From positions 1 to 47,028 of the forward strand of contig CAYRGG010000031.1 in assembly GCA_964423745.1 (NCBI GenBank): 47,028 nt of DNA, in the 5' to 3' direction. Positions 1-9,253 of this stretch are shown piece by piece. The notes under the pieces were generated by a model. The model was not told the DNA's origin. It was given only the letters and a program-made list of their open reading frames with translations, and searched no databases. Position 1 is the stretch's first letter. The number at the start of each line of letters is the position of its first letter. Made by a program: the position numbers and the translations under genes. The DNA comes from CAYRGG01 sp964423745 (GTDB lineage Bacteria > Pseudomonadota > Gammaproteobacteria > Competibacterales > Competibacteraceae).

Positions 1-487
1 CACCCGTGGAGGGTTTGTCCCACAAGTACCTGTATTCACCACCGCCTTGTTGGGCAATAGCGATCAAGTCTTTAATAACATAGTTGCCTTCTGCATCTTG
101 TAAATTGAGAAGATTTTTACCTTCCAGCTCTGGTTTTGGACCCAAAACTTGATTGACTCCCTCGTAGTTGTAAACGAAAAAATAACCTTCGTCGCCAAAT
201 CTCATATTTCGAATAGTTGAAGCAGCCTTTTGCTGGGCAACCACATCATCAGGTAATGCGTTCTGGTAGATCGGCTTGATGGACGACAGAGCAAGGTCCA
301 CATAGTTTTTAAGTTCTGCCTGCTTCTGAGCCAACATATCCTTGCGGAACGTGGCTATCTCTTGCTCACTGAGCGTATACATTTGGTTAATAGCTGTTCC
401 GGTTATGCCGACAGTGACCAATGTCACTGCGCCAAGAATAAGGAGAATAAGTTTGGTTTTGATAGACATACCTTTCATTGATTTCAT
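1..487 (-). CDS. Methyl-accepting chemotaxis protein, N-terminal part (cut by window edge)
   Basis: This gene is partial: only the first ~162 codons are inside the window. The translation begins with a short basic stretch and a hydrophobic segment at about residues 9-28, which is the first membrane anchor. A periplasmic region follows that resembles the single-Cache (sCache_2) sensor of chemoreceptors, with a helical EQEIATFRKDMLAQKQAELK segment, then GDEGYFFVYN and a YLWDKP end. The methyl-accepting signalling domain would lie beyond the window. Three ATGs compete for the start (487, 478 and 469), and none has a strong Shine-Dalgarno sequence. The gene follows cheW by about 30 bp and is probably the last visible gene of the cheA-cheW operon. 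The ligand cannot be told; sCache_2 sensors often bind small organic acids. Confidence 0.85.
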   Translation of the reverse strand, partial: MKSMKGMSIKTKLILLILGAVTLVTVGITGTAINQMYTLSEQEIATFRKDMLAQKQAELKNYVDLALSSIKPIYQNALPDDVVAQQKAASTIRNMRFGDEGYFFVYNYEGVNQVLGPKPELEGKNLLNLQDAEGNYVIKDLIAIAQQGGGEYRYLWDKPSTG

Positions 488-518
488 TCCATTAATAATA
501 TAGGCAATACATCTAAGC

Positions 519-971
519 TCAAGCAGCCTGGCTTTGCTTTAAGATGTCAGAGCTGACCAGCAGATCAATATCCAAGACCAGTAACAACCTATCAGGTAAT
601 TTATAGGCACCGGATATCAGCTCGCGACTCATACCTTCTAGAGTATCGGGGGGACACTCGAAACTATCCTGTTCTAGCTCTAGGACATCGGCAATGCGGT
701 CCACCAGTAGACTAAAGGCCCCCTGAGAGGTGCGCACCACCACATTCATGGGTGTGTAATCCTCGCTGGGTATTGCTAACCCAAGCAGGCTGCGTAAATC
801 CACGGCGGTGACAATTTGGCCGCGTAAATTGATAAGTCCACGGATCGCTTTAGGCGCTAAAGCCACCGGCGTCATGGGCTGAAAGCGAATCACCTCTTGT
901 ACCTGCTCTGCGGCCACGCCGAACAGCAGACCATCCGCAAAAAACGTACAAAATTGCTGTTTGTCTGACAT
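519..971 (-). CDS. cheW: Chemotaxis coupling protein CheW
   Basis: The product is 150 aa and almost entirely one CheW-like SH3 domain. It opens with FCTFFADGLLFGVAAEQVQEV, and the IRGLINLRGQIVTAVDLR segment near residues 43-60 is the usual CheW signature. CheW links chemoreceptors to the kinase CheA in the membrane-associated signalling array. The start has a strong GGAGG seven bases upstream, lying in the spacer just after the cheA stop, and the intergenic gap is only 3 bp, so the two are cotranscribed. A partial chemoreceptor follows. CheA itself carries an additional C-terminal CheW-like domain, so this free CheW may share or compete for coupling positions (inference). Confidence 0.93.
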   Translation of the reverse strand: MSDKQQFCTFFADGLLFGVAAEQVQEVIRFQPMTPVALAPKAIRGLINLRGQIVTAVDLRSLLGLAIPSEDYTPMNVVVRTSQGAFSLLVDRIADVLELEQDSFECPPDTLEGMSRELISGAYKLPDRLLLVLDIDLLVSSDILKQSQAA

Positions 972-974
972 TTT

Positions 975-3815
975 TTAAACCTCCATCGCTACGGAATCCA
1001 GCAACCGGGCTAGCGCCTGTTTGAGGAATCCCTCTACATCGAAAAGCTCAGTGACTCGCTCTTGAATGACGGCTGTGCCCAGAATCCCACAGCGGTTTGC
1101 CCGACCTTTAATTTCTATGGCCTCCTCGACGATATCCAGCACCTCTTCCACCACTAAACCTACATTTTGCTCATCGTTGCCAAATACCACTACATGTATG
1201 CAGTCGGACGCTTTAACGTCGCTTTCGTCATGGACTAACCGTTGATGACTGCGGCGTTCTTCCAAAACATCATCCATAGGTATTAACGGTAAAATACCGC
1301 CCCGATACTGGATAACATCCACATCGCCCGAACTTTCCACCTGATTCGGTGAGAATTCCTCAAGACGCGCCACGCGGTTGAGGGGTATGGCTAATCGACC
1401 GTTACCGGGCGAACGCACAATCAATATCGTCTGCCATTTAGTATCACGACGTTGCTGGGTCTGCCGTTCATTACCCGCGCTATGCTTGCGATCCTTGCTG
1501 AGCACATGGGCGCGTTGGGCAATGCCTAGAATATCCAAGATCAATGCAACCCGACCATCCCCCATAATGGTGGCCCCGGCAAAGACAGGTATATCCTTCA
1601 AGGCTTCCGCCAATGGCTTTACGACAATCTCTTGAGAATCGTTGACCTGATCCACTACCAAACCAAATTGACGCTGTTCGGCCTGGAGCACCACCATATT
1701 GGTACCAGTGGTATCCGCGTCGTTTAGACCCAATTCTTTATTCAGATACACAATGGGTAACAGCTTACCGCGCAGACGATACACTGGCGTACCGTGGATG
1801 TATTCAATGCGGGTATTTTGCTGAGCTTCGTCGATACGAATAAGTTCCAGCAAGTTGACCTGAGGAATGGCGAACCGCTCGCCACCGCTGGTTACAATGA
1901 GCGCAGGCACGATGGCCAAGGTTAACGGTACACGAATCTTAAAGATACTACCCCGACCGGGTTCGCTTTCTAAATCGATGGCGCCACTGATTTTCTCGAT
2001 ATTGGTCTTCACCACATCCATGCCCACGCCACGACCTGAGATGTTAGTAACTTTTTCAGCTGTCGATAGACCCGCTAGAAAGATCAGTTTAGCAGCCTCT
2101 TGGGGGTTCATCTGATCCGCCTGTTCGCGGCTGATCAGTCCCTTTTCAACAGCTTTCTTAGAAATTTTGTCGGTATTGATACCGGCGCCATCATCATGGA
2201 TTTCGATATGGACTTGACCACCTTCGTGATAGGCCCGCAGCAACAAGCGGCCTTCTTCAGGTTTTCCTGCGGCACGGCGGGCCTCGGGCATCTCGACGCC
2301 ATGGTCCACAGAATTACGGATCAAATGGGTTAGGGGATCTTTCATGGCTTCGATCAAACTTTTATCCAGTTCTGTTTCTTTACCTTCCATTTCTACCCGC
2401 ACTTTCTTACCACAACCCATGGCGAGATCCCTTACCACGCGGGGGAATTTGGCCCAAATATTATTGATAGGCTGCATGCGGGTTTGCATGACCCCTTCTT
2501 GCAATTCGCTGGTAATTAAATTCAGTCGTTGAGAAATCGCTAAGAACTGGGTATTTTCATCGATATTTGCGTGCTCCACGATTTGGTTGCGAGCTAGCAC
2601 TAATTCGCCCACCAGGTTCATGAGGCGATCTAATAGGGGAATATCTACACGAATGGAGCTTTCGGTCACATTACCTGGCCCTGACCGTTTTTCGTTCTGT
2701 GCTTTTTTAGGAGCAGAAGGTGGCGAGACAGTCCCGGTAGAAGTCTTTTTTGTTTCATCCTGAACAGGCGCAGCAGCCATATCTTCAGCTATGGGTTGGG
2801 CGTCAGCCGCGACCGGTTGGGTTGTAGGCGTTGAGGGTTCTGGCGAATTGGTGTTTGCAGACGCAACAGCTGTTTCAGTCGTCTGCGAGCCTGCTTCACC
2901 GTCTTTTAGCCGGGTGAGAGTTGCAATCAGATCTTTATACTCTTCTTGACCGTCGTTACTGTTGCTTTCGATCTCGCCAAGCATGGTGCGTACCGCATCC
3001 ACCATGGCCAGCAATGCGTTGGTAATCTCTTCCGTCAGCGCGAGTTTACCGTCCCGCAGCAACGCCAAAAGATTCTCTCCCACATGGGCCACTTTCTCCA
3101 AACGATCAAATCCCAAGAAACCACAGGTGCCTTTAATGGTGTGAATGGTGCGGAAGATACTGGCCAAAATGTCTCGATTGTCAGGACTCTGCTCAAGCTC
3201 CACCAACTCGCTGTCCAGCCGGTCTAAACCTTCGTTGCTCTCTTCCAAAAAATCCTTGAGTACTTCCACCATTTCTTCATCAAAAGCCACCGCTTCCGCA
3301 GTGCTTTGTTCGGGCTCCGATATTGCCTGAACCTCTTTGTCATTCGCCTCTTGCTCGGACTCCGACACGGTCTGAATCTGGGTATCATCATTGCTCTGTT
3401 CGAGCGCAGACGCCGTCTGAACTTCTAGGGCGTCATCAACATGTCCAGAGCGCAGGTGTTCAAGATAAATCACCAGCTCTGAAAAATCCAACCCATCCAG
3501 ACCCGCGCATTCTATGTAATCGATTAACTCGCCCACACCTTTCACGGCGGCCACCAGCGCCTGATAGATATCTTCGCTAAAGGTCAGTTCATCATCGCGC
3601 AAAGCTACCAGCAGACTACCTGCGGCTTGGGCTAGTTTGCCCAACTGCATAAAACCCAAAAAATCACAGGTTCCTTTGATAGTGTGCAGGGTTCGAAACA
3701 TACTGACCAATGTATCTCGGTCAGTAGGGTTTTGTTTTAGACTGATCAACTCGGCATCGAGCCGACTCAATCCTTTTCGAGTTTCGGTGAGAAATTCCTT
3801 AACGACTTGTTCCAT
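975..3815 (-). CDS. cheA: Chemotaxis histidine kinase CheA with two HPt domains and an extra CheW domain
   Basis: The product is 946 aa, well above the ~650-700 aa of enteric CheA. Domains in order: HPt 1 (about 1-105, phospho-acceptor His44 in TLHTIKGTC), an acidic linker, HPt 2 (about 178-285, His225 in TIHTIKGTC), a Pro/Ala/Thr-rich linker, the dimerisation helices (about 387-450, LMNLVGELVLARNQ), a HATPase domain (about 490-632: N box NSVDHGVE, G1 DDGAGIN, G2 GRGVGMD), a CheW-like regulatory domain (about 634-768) and a second CheW-like domain (about 794-935). No P2 CheY-binding domain and no receiver is seen. It autophosphorylates in response to receptor state and phosphorylates response regulators. 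A sigma-28-type promoter lies upstream. cheY, cheZ, cheB and cheR are not in the window. The start ATG has a weak ribosome site. Confidence 0.93.
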   Translation of the reverse strand: MEQVVKEFLTETRKGLSRLDAELISLKQNPTDRDTLVSMFRTLHTIKGTCDFLGFMQLGKLAQAAGSLLVALRDDELTFSEDIYQALVAAVKGVGELIDYIECAGLDGLDFSELVIYLEHLRSGHVDDALEVQTASALEQSNDDTQIQTVSESEQEANDKEVQAISEPEQSTAEAVAFDEEMVEVLKDFLEESNEGLDRLDSELVELEQSPDNRDILASIFRTIHTIKGTCGFLGFDRLEKVAHVGENLLALLRDGKLALTEEITNALLAMVDAVRTMLGEIESNSNDGQEEYKDLIATLTRLKDGEAGSQTTETAVASANTNSPEPSTPTTQPVAADAQPIAEDMAAAPVQDETKKTSTGTVSPPSAPKKAQNEKRSGPGNVTESSIRVDIPLLDRLMNLVGELVLARNQIVEHANIDENTQFLAISQRLNLITSELQEGVMQTRMQPINNIWAKFPRVVRDLAMGCGKKVRVEMEGKETELDKSLIEAMKDPLTHLIRNSVDHGVEMPEARRAAGKPEEGRLLLRAYHEGGQVHIEIHDDGAGINTDKISKKAVEKGLISREQADQMNPQEAAKLIFLAGLSTAEKVTNISGRGVGMDVVKTNIEKISGAIDLESEPGRGSIFKIRVPLTLAIVPALIVTSGGERFAIPQVNLLELIRIDEAQQNTRIEYIHGTPVYRLRGKLLPIVYLNKELGLNDADTTGTNMVVLQAEQRQFGLVVDQVNDSQEIVVKPLAEALKDIPVFAGATIMGDGRVALILDILGIAQRAHVLSKDRKHSAGNERQTQQRRDTKWQTILIVRSPGNGRLAIPLNRVARLEEFSPNQVESSGDVDVIQYRGGILPLIPMDDVLEERRSHQRLVHDESDVKASDCIHVVVFGNDEQNVGLVVEEVLDIVEEAIEIKGRANRCGILGTAVIQERVTELFDVEGFLKQALARLLDSVAMEV

Positions 3816-3908
3816 GGCGGTTTAATCTTCCAGATGAATAAAATATTTAAAAAACAGTAGGTCGACGGCAACGTCGCTGTATTCCTAAGTAGATAGTCTA
3901 GGGTTATA

Positions 3909-3935
3909 TGTTCGGCAGTTATGAGTCATTCTTTA
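3909..3935 (-). promoter_or_regulatory. Probable sigma-28 (FliA) promoter for cheA-cheW-MCP
   Basis: On the minus strand the sequence reads TAAAG, then 14 bases, then GCCGAACA. This fits the flagellar sigma factor consensus TAAAG(TTT)-N11-GCCGATAA at correct spacing, with 6 of 8 bases matching in the -10 element. Transcription would start near 3900, leaving about an 85-nt leader before cheA. Class III placement of chemotaxis genes is the normal hierarchy. Confidence 0.7.
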
Positions 3936-3963
3936 ATCTCCTTTATACTTTTTTGTCCTTTAA

Positions 3964-5544
3964 TTAGATGTAATGGTCTACGATACTGTTTCCCTGATCT
4001 GGCGTTTGACTAGCATGATCCGACTGGTTTTCACCGTTGCCCGATGCGTTGCCCTCACCTCGGGAGGTATTGCCTTGCCGGGATGATGGGTTACCGCTTG
4101 GTTCAGACTGTTGACGGGCTAACGATTGGTCAGACACATTGGCTTGATTTAATTGCATACCTTGACTATCGAAAAGATCCCGTAATTTTGGCAACGCATT
4201 CTCAAGGGTTTCCCGTACCGCGGCATCATGACTAAAAAAGTTTACCTTTGCCTGGTCATCGTTTAGGGAGAGATGGACTTCGATGGGTCCGAGATGGGGA
4301 GGATCGACCCGTATTTCCGCCCGTTGTGTCTGATGTTGCGCCATCCAGAGTAACTGCTGGCCGATGGGTTTTTCCCAATTACCTTCCTGCAAAGCCAACG
4401 GGGTATCAGGTCGGATGGGAGGCAAGCTCGCATTGTTGGCAGCCGCAGGCGTCCGACCTAGGGTATTTGCAAGGGAATTGGTGGGCTCAGCGAAGGTTTG
4501 CTCAGCCCCTGCACTGTCCAACTTCAGCGAGAAGTCAACACCGTGACGAGCAGCCTCTCCTGTCAATCCAGCGCCTTCTTGAAGGGGTAACTGGGTGTCA
4601 AGATTCAGTGTATCTGCAGTCAAGTTTACCGGATTGGTAATCGCCAGAGCCGGTGAACCCTCGGAGTTACCTTTAGCGCTAACCACGGATGTGGTTATGG
4701 TGTCAGCACTTGATGAACCCATACGAGCCCGGGTGCGCTCGGAGGTGAGGGTTGCCGCGACGGTGGCAAACACCTGCTCGCCAGACGGTGCTACGGATTT
4801 ATCGACACCTGCTGGAGTCGCTGGAAAATCTGTCGGTGTACTGTTGACTTCAGCCCCTTGTAATTCAGCAATACTCACATCACCCATGGCTGCTGAAGGC
4901 TGTCTCATGTCCTGAACGTTTGTCATGATCAACCCATTGTACAAGGCATTGGACTGCTGCTTAGGGTCGCTAGGCAAATCCATAATCCCATTTTTAGGCA
5001 GCAATTGTCCATTTTCGTCAGCGAGATCCGCCATAGCACTAGCGGTATAAATTGGCTGGCCGCCATGGGATAGGGTCGCAGCCTTCGCTTCATCGACAAC
5101 CTCATGGCTACCCAATGTAACCTGGTCACTGGCTAACAGCTTCAGGGGAGACTGACGCTGGTCGGAAGCAGGAGAGACGTGTGATGGTAAGGCTTTTTGG
5201 ATTCCCGCTAACGTATGAACCGGGTTATCTTGTGGATAAGATAGTAGCGCAAAATGTCCAGCCATAACTTCGGCTTCACTGCCTTCTGGCTCGTCGGCTT
5301 GGGTGTCATCGAGGGCTGCCTGCAAATTGACGGGTGCCGATTTTTTGGCGCTTGCGGATTCACCGTCAACAAGACTGGTCATGTCAGACAGGGATTCTCC
5401 AGTTTCTTTAGCTACCATACCTGCCTCTGCCTCTAGCAGGTTTTTAAAAGCGCCTGTACCGGACGTGGCATGAGTGGGCGCCTTCCCTTGGCCGCCAGGC
5501 ACAGACCCGATACTCGCTGTGGCGGTCAGTTCAATCTTGGCCAT
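3964..5544 (-). CDS. fliK: Flagellar hook-length control protein FliK
   Basis: The product is 526 aa from the chosen ATG, with AAGGA nine bases upstream; an in-frame TTG two codons earlier is less likely. The N-terminal ~370 residues are low-complexity, rich in Ala, Ser, Thr, Asp and Gln, as is typical of the FliK ruler portion. The C-terminal Flg_hook domain lies around residues 390-480 and contains RAEIRVDPPHLGPIEVHLSL, the conserved core of the family. FliK is exported by the flagellar type III system, measures the hook and switches FlhB specificity. It follows fliJ in the flagellar operon. The next gene downstream is cheA, whereas fliL would be expected in many relatives. Confidence 0.92.
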   Translation of the reverse strand: MAKIELTATASIGSVPGGQGKAPTHATSGTGAFKNLLEAEAGMVAKETGESLSDMTSLVDGESASAKKSAPVNLQAALDDTQADEPEGSEAEVMAGHFALLSYPQDNPVHTLAGIQKALPSHVSPASDQRQSPLKLLASDQVTLGSHEVVDEAKAATLSHGGQPIYTASAMADLADENGQLLPKNGIMDLPSDPKQQSNALYNGLIMTNVQDMRQPSAAMGDVSIAELQGAEVNSTPTDFPATPAGVDKSVAPSGEQVFATVAATLTSERTRARMGSSSADTITTSVVSAKGNSEGSPALAITNPVNLTADTLNLDTQLPLQEGAGLTGEAARHGVDFSLKLDSAGAEQTFAEPTNSLANTLGRTPAAANNASLPPIRPDTPLALQEGNWEKPIGQQLLWMAQHQTQRAEIRVDPPHLGPIEVHLSLNDDQAKVNFFSHDAAVRETLENALPKLRDLFDSQGMQLNQANVSDQSLARQQSEPSGNPSSRQGNTSRGEGNASGNGENQSDHASQTPDQGNSIVDHYI

Positions 5545-5591
5545 AGTCAATCATCCTTGAGATCATTACGTATTAGCAATCCCTATCCAAG

Positions 5592-6053
5592 TTACGTGCC
5601 ACTATATCCTGCACTTTTGTTGAAAGAACTCCGCAGGGCTTGTTCATCGCTCTCGCTCTGTTGGCGGCGTTCGCTGATTTGATCTTGGGCAATCCGGTAA
5701 CCGCTTATCACTTCTTTTAAAGCATGGGATTTAGCCCGTTGGGTGATCCAAGTGGTGCGCTTTTGTTGGAGCACTTTCTCAAGCCCCTGCAGCTGTTGCT
5801 GAGACTGGGCGATACTTGCGTCGATATTGGCTAAAAAGCTCTGGTAATTATGCAGACTACGTCCACTGATCCCACTTTGCCCGGCGCTGTGGAGTTTATC
5901 CTGGTACTCACTGCGAAAGGTCAACAGTTGTTGTAGTTGCGTCTGCTGCTGGACTAAGTGTTGCTGAAAGTCAGCAAGGGCTTTTGCGGCATCATCTTCG
6001 CGAACACCTGCGGCCTCCACGGCAGGTTGTAGACGGCGAATTTTATCGTCCAT
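5592..6053 (-). CDS. fliJ: Flagellar export chaperone/stalk protein FliJ
   Basis: The product is 153 aa, highly charged and predicted almost entirely as a long coiled coil rich in Gln, Leu and Ala, as FliJ is. The family sits in the FliI hexamer like the gamma stalk of F1-ATPase and helps escort export substrates. Identification relies on size, coiled-coil character and position between fliI and fliK, because sequence conservation in this family is low. The start ATG overlaps the fliI stop codon by one base (TAATG on the minus strand), indicating translational coupling. Confidence 0.85.
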   Translation of the reverse strand: MDDKIRRLQPAVEAAGVREDDAAKALADFQQHLVQQQTQLQQLLTFRSEYQDKLHSAGQSGISGRSLHNYQSFLANIDASIAQSQQQLQGLEKVLQQKRTTWITQRAKSHALKEVISGYRIAQDQISERRQQSESDEQALRSSFNKSAGYSGT

Positions 6054-7420
6054 TAGTTAGCCTTTCCCGTTTCTAAAACCTGTGATAATTGTCCAATGCT
6101 TTCTTGCAATGTCACCCGTTCGTCCATACCCTGCATCAGAAACTGTTTAAGACGAGGATAATAGCTCCGCGCTTCGTCCACGGCTGGGTCGCTACCGGGA
6201 GTATAGGCACCTACATTGATCAAGTCCCGATGTTGTTCGTAGGTGGAATAAAGTTGCTTAAAACGGCGCGCCAGCTGTTGCTGTTGCGCACCGACAATCT
6301 GCGGCATGGCGCGACTGACAGAAGCTTCAATATCGATGGCGGGATAGTGACCGGCTTCGGCAAGGCGTCTAGAAAGCACCACATGACCATCGAGAATAGC
6401 GCGGGCGGCGTCGACAATAGGATCGTTCTGATCGTCGCCTTCAGCCAATACCGTGTAGAAGGCGGTGATAGACCCCCCTTGAGCATCGTTACCGGTGCGC
6501 TCCACCAGTTGCGGTAGCCTGGCAAAGGCGGAAGGGGGATAGCCCTTAGTGGCTGGCGGCTCGCCGATAGCTAATGCGATCTCCCGCTGGGCCTGGGCGT
6601 AGCGGGTTAAAGAATCCATCAACAACAAAACTTGTTTACCCTGATCGCGAAAATACTCGGCGATGCGGGTAGCCAGTCCCGCACCGTGCAAGCGCATGAG
6701 GGGCGGTGTATCGGCGGGGGCTGCCACCACCACGGCGCGGGCCATCCCCTCGGGTCCTAAGGTTTCTTGAATAAATTCCTGTACCTCACGACCCCGCTCA
6801 CCAATCAACCCAACCACAATCACATCGGCGTTGGTAAACCGGGTCATCATACCTAGCAGCACACTCTTACCGACCCCAGAACCGGCAAATAAACCCATAC
6901 GTTGACCGCTACCCACGGATAATAAAGCATTGATGGCCCGTACCCCCACGTCCAGGGGTTCCCGGATGGGTTTGCGCATTAAGGGGTTGATGGGTTTTCC
7001 CGTGAGGGAGACTAACCGGGTGTGGCGGGGTGCAGGCTGGCCATCCAAAACCCTGCCGGCGCCATCCAACACGCGCCCTAGAAGTCCTTCTCCCACCGGC
7101 ACTTGGCTTACCCCACCGGTGGGCAATACCCGCGAGTGGGGCATCAAACCATGCATATCGCCACTGGGCATCAAAAACAGTTTGTCATTGGCAAAACCCA
7201 CCACTTCGGCTTCGATTTGGTTTTCATCGGGACCCACCACTAAACACCGGGCCCCCACCGGCGCCACACAACCCGCCGCTTCCAAGGTAAGACCCACCAT
7301 GCGGGTTAGGCGTCCCTCGACGACTAGGCGCGGCGTTTCTGTCAGCCGGGCGCGGCGTTGCGCGAGACGGGTTTGCCAAATACCTTGGCGATTTGAATGG
7401 TTATTAACACTGCTCATCAT
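6053..7420 (-). CDS. fliI: Flagellum-specific ATPase FliI
   Basis: The product is 455 aa, normal for FliI. Walker A is seen as GLFAGSGVGKS around residue 180, followed by GLIGERGREVQEFI. Walker B is in QVLLLMDSLTRYAQAQREIA, and GEPPATKGYPPS is the signature shared by type III ATPases. It powers unfolding and delivery of flagellar export substrates at the cytoplasmic face. It overlaps the end of fliH by 17 bp, typical of a tightly coupled operon. Two adjacent ATG codons compete for the start (7420 or 7417); GGAAA lies just upstream. Confidence 0.97.
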   Translation of the reverse strand: MMSSVNNHSNRQGIWQTRLAQRRARLTETPRLVVEGRLTRMVGLTLEAAGCVAPVGARCLVVGPDENQIEAEVVGFANDKLFLMPSGDMHGLMPHSRVLPTGGVSQVPVGEGLLGRVLDGAGRVLDGQPAPRHTRLVSLTGKPINPLMRKPIREPLDVGVRAINALLSVGSGQRMGLFAGSGVGKSVLLGMMTRFTNADVIVVGLIGERGREVQEFIQETLGPEGMARAVVVAAPADTPPLMRLHGAGLATRIAEYFRDQGKQVLLLMDSLTRYAQAQREIALAIGEPPATKGYPPSAFARLPQLVERTGNDAQGGSITAFYTVLAEGDDQNDPIVDAARAILDGHVVLSRRLAEAGHYPAIDIEASVSRAMPQIVGAQQQQLARRFKQLYSTYEQHRDLINVGAYTPGSDPAVDEARSYYPRLKQFLMQGMDERVTLQESIGQLSQVLETGKAN

Positions 7421-8234
7421 CTACTTTCCGTTCATCCCCCAGTACAGCGGCAATAACTGCTCCTAAACGCTTTTCTAAGGTTGCATCGATATGAGACTGC
7501 TCGGTGTTGATCAAACAACCTCCTCGGGTTAGGGTAGGATCTTCAATAATTCGCCAACTGGATGCTTCCTCATGAAGGGATAGGGTTTCCCGCACAAATG
7601 CAGCGTCCTCCGGATGCAAATGCAGACGTACTCCCTGGGCTGCAACGGGTAATAAGTTTACCGCCTCGCGGACCACGGCAATAATTTCACCCGGCGCTGT
7701 TTTGAGTTCCCGGCGCACCAATTGCTGGGCGATGGCGGTGGCAAGGTAGGCCAGTTCTTCCTCCACCGCACTGTCTAAATCCTTGAGGGGACTGCTGAGC
7801 AGATGCATCACCTGTTCGAGTTTTTCTACCCGGCCCAGTATTTCCTGTTGACCTGCGCTAATCCCTTCCTCGAAACCTTTACGATAACCGGCTTCCTGCC
7901 CCTCCTGATGACCCTTTTTAAAACCTTGTTCCCGTCCTTCTTTGCGACCTTCCTGATAACCGGCAGCAAAACCTTCTTCCTGGGCCTCCCGTTGAATGGT
8001 TTCAATCTCTTCTAGGGTAGGTAACGCGCCAATCCCGTTGATCTCTTTAGCCGCAGGGGGGGTTGTTTCAGGTTGGGTCGCCTTGAACGTCGCTTCCGGA
8101 CGTTGAGTTGTTTCTGGACCCTGAGACGCCTCCCGCTCAGGAGCCGGGGAAAATGAATCACCCTCAATATTCGGCGGTTCCCATTGGGCATAATGGGTGA
8201 GGTTGTCTTTGGAAATGATCTTAGACAAATTCAT
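7404..8234 (-). CDS. fliH: Flagellar assembly protein FliH
   Basis: The product is 276 aa. A Pro/Gln/Glu-rich N-terminus is followed around residues 90-135 by an extended run of Gly-x-x-x-Gly helices (EGFAAGYQEGRKEGREQG and onward), the hallmark of FliH. The C-terminal half (about 140-270) resembles the V/F-type ATPase subunit E fold. FliH dimers regulate FliI and tether it to FliN. The start has a strong GGGAGG three bases upstream and overlaps fliG by 14 bp. The glycine-repeat segment seems long, with roughly ten repeats, and could vary between strains. Confidence 0.93.
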   Translation of the reverse strand: MNLSKIISKDNLTHYAQWEPPNIEGDSFSPAPEREASQGPETTQRPEATFKATQPETTPPAAKEINGIGALPTLEEIETIQREAQEEGFAAGYQEGRKEGREQGFKKGHQEGQEAGYRKGFEEGISAGQQEILGRVEKLEQVMHLLSSPLKDLDSAVEEELAYLATAIAQQLVRRELKTAPGEIIAVVREAVNLLPVAAQGVRLHLHPEDAAFVRETLSLHEEASSWRIIEDPTLTRGGCLINTEQSHIDATLEKRLGAVIAAVLGDERKVDDEQC

Positions 8235-9249
8235 TACCTCCCTTACCGCCTAAGGATATTTCACCGGCCTCTGACAAACGTTTGGCAGTCGAAAGGATCT
8301 CTTTCTGGGCAGCTTCCACATCACTCAAACGGACTGGCGGGGTATTTTCTAAGTCGTCTTGGAGGATTTCCGCAGCGCGTCTAGACAAATTACCCAATAT
8401 TTTTTGCTTGACAGTTTCATCAGCGCCACGCAGAGCCACCACCAGATTTTCTGAAGCCACTTCCCGCAGCAAAGTCTGTATATCCCGATCCGTCATATAG
8501 ATCAAACTCTCGAATACCATCATCAGATCTTCAATCTGATCAGCTAGATCGGAATCCACCGCTTTGATCTTATCCATGATCTGACCTTCGACACCGCCAT
8601 CCACTAGATTGAGGATTTCCGCAGCCCGCTCCGGCCCGCCGACCGCAGCCGTGGAGGCGGCGCTAATCTTAGTCATGACCTGCTTTTCTATCAATTCATT
8701 TAGTTCGGTGAGGGCCCCCGAGGGAATTTGGTCAAGATTGGCCACCCGTAAAATGGCTTCATCACGCAATGCATCGGGTAATAGATTTAGCACTTCGGCA
8801 GCCTGATTAGTCTCTAAGGAAGCCAGCACCAGCGCCACCACCTGAGGATGTTCTTCTTGTAAACCACCGGCAATGGCCCGACCATCCATCCATTTTAGGG
8901 CATCCACGCCGGAATCATTATGGGCTTGCAGGATATGATCCATAACCCCTTTGGCCTTGTCTCGACCTACCGCTCGAATAAGCACATTACGCACATAATC
9001 TTGACTATCGACGCCGATGGACGTCTGATCCTGTACCTGACCATTAAAATCTCTCAAGATTTCACAGACTTGACCACGGTTGACATTGGCAAGACCCGTC
9101 ATGGCAGTGCCAATCTTGTGAAGTTCTCGGGGGTCTAGATGCTTAAGAACTTCCGCGGCAAAGGTTTCCCCCAATGCCATCAGTAACACAGCAACCCGGT
9201 CGATACCTTGGGGAGTGTCTTCCTGCTGCAACGTACCTGCTTCAGCCAT
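8221..9249 (-). CDS. fliG: Flagellar motor switch protein FliG
   Basis: The product is 342 aa from the chosen ATG, which has GAGG nine bases upstream; an in-frame TTG at 9270 would overlap fliF and is less likely. The N-terminal domain begins with DRVAVLLMALGE. The middle domain contains the EEHPQVVALVLASL motif (the EHPQ patch contacts FliM). The C-terminal domain holds the charged torque helix around DRDIQTLLREV. FliG joins the FliF ring to FliM and interacts with the stator. It follows fliF by 4 bp and overlaps fliH. Confidence 0.96.
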   Translation of the reverse strand: MAEAGTLQQEDTPQGIDRVAVLLMALGETFAAEVLKHLDPRELHKIGTAMTGLANVNRGQVCEILRDFNGQVQDQTSIGVDSQDYVRNVLIRAVGRDKAKGVMDHILQAHNDSGVDALKWMDGRAIAGGLQEEHPQVVALVLASLETNQAAEVLNLLPDALRDEAILRVANLDQIPSGALTELNELIEKQVMTKISAASTAAVGGPERAAEILNLVDGGVEGQIMDKIKAVDSDLADQIEDLMMVFESLIYMTDRDIQTLLREVASENLVVALRGADETVKQKILGNLSRRAAEILQDDLENTPPVRLSDVEAAQKEILSTAKRLSEAGEISLGGKGGNEFV

Positions 9250-9253
9250 TGGC

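Noticed and set aside
3868..3881. CGACG-GCAA-CGTCG hairpin between fliK and cheA as a fliK terminator
   Set aside because: The stem is five base pairs and the T-run on the minus strand begins about ten bases later, too far for a Rho-independent terminator.
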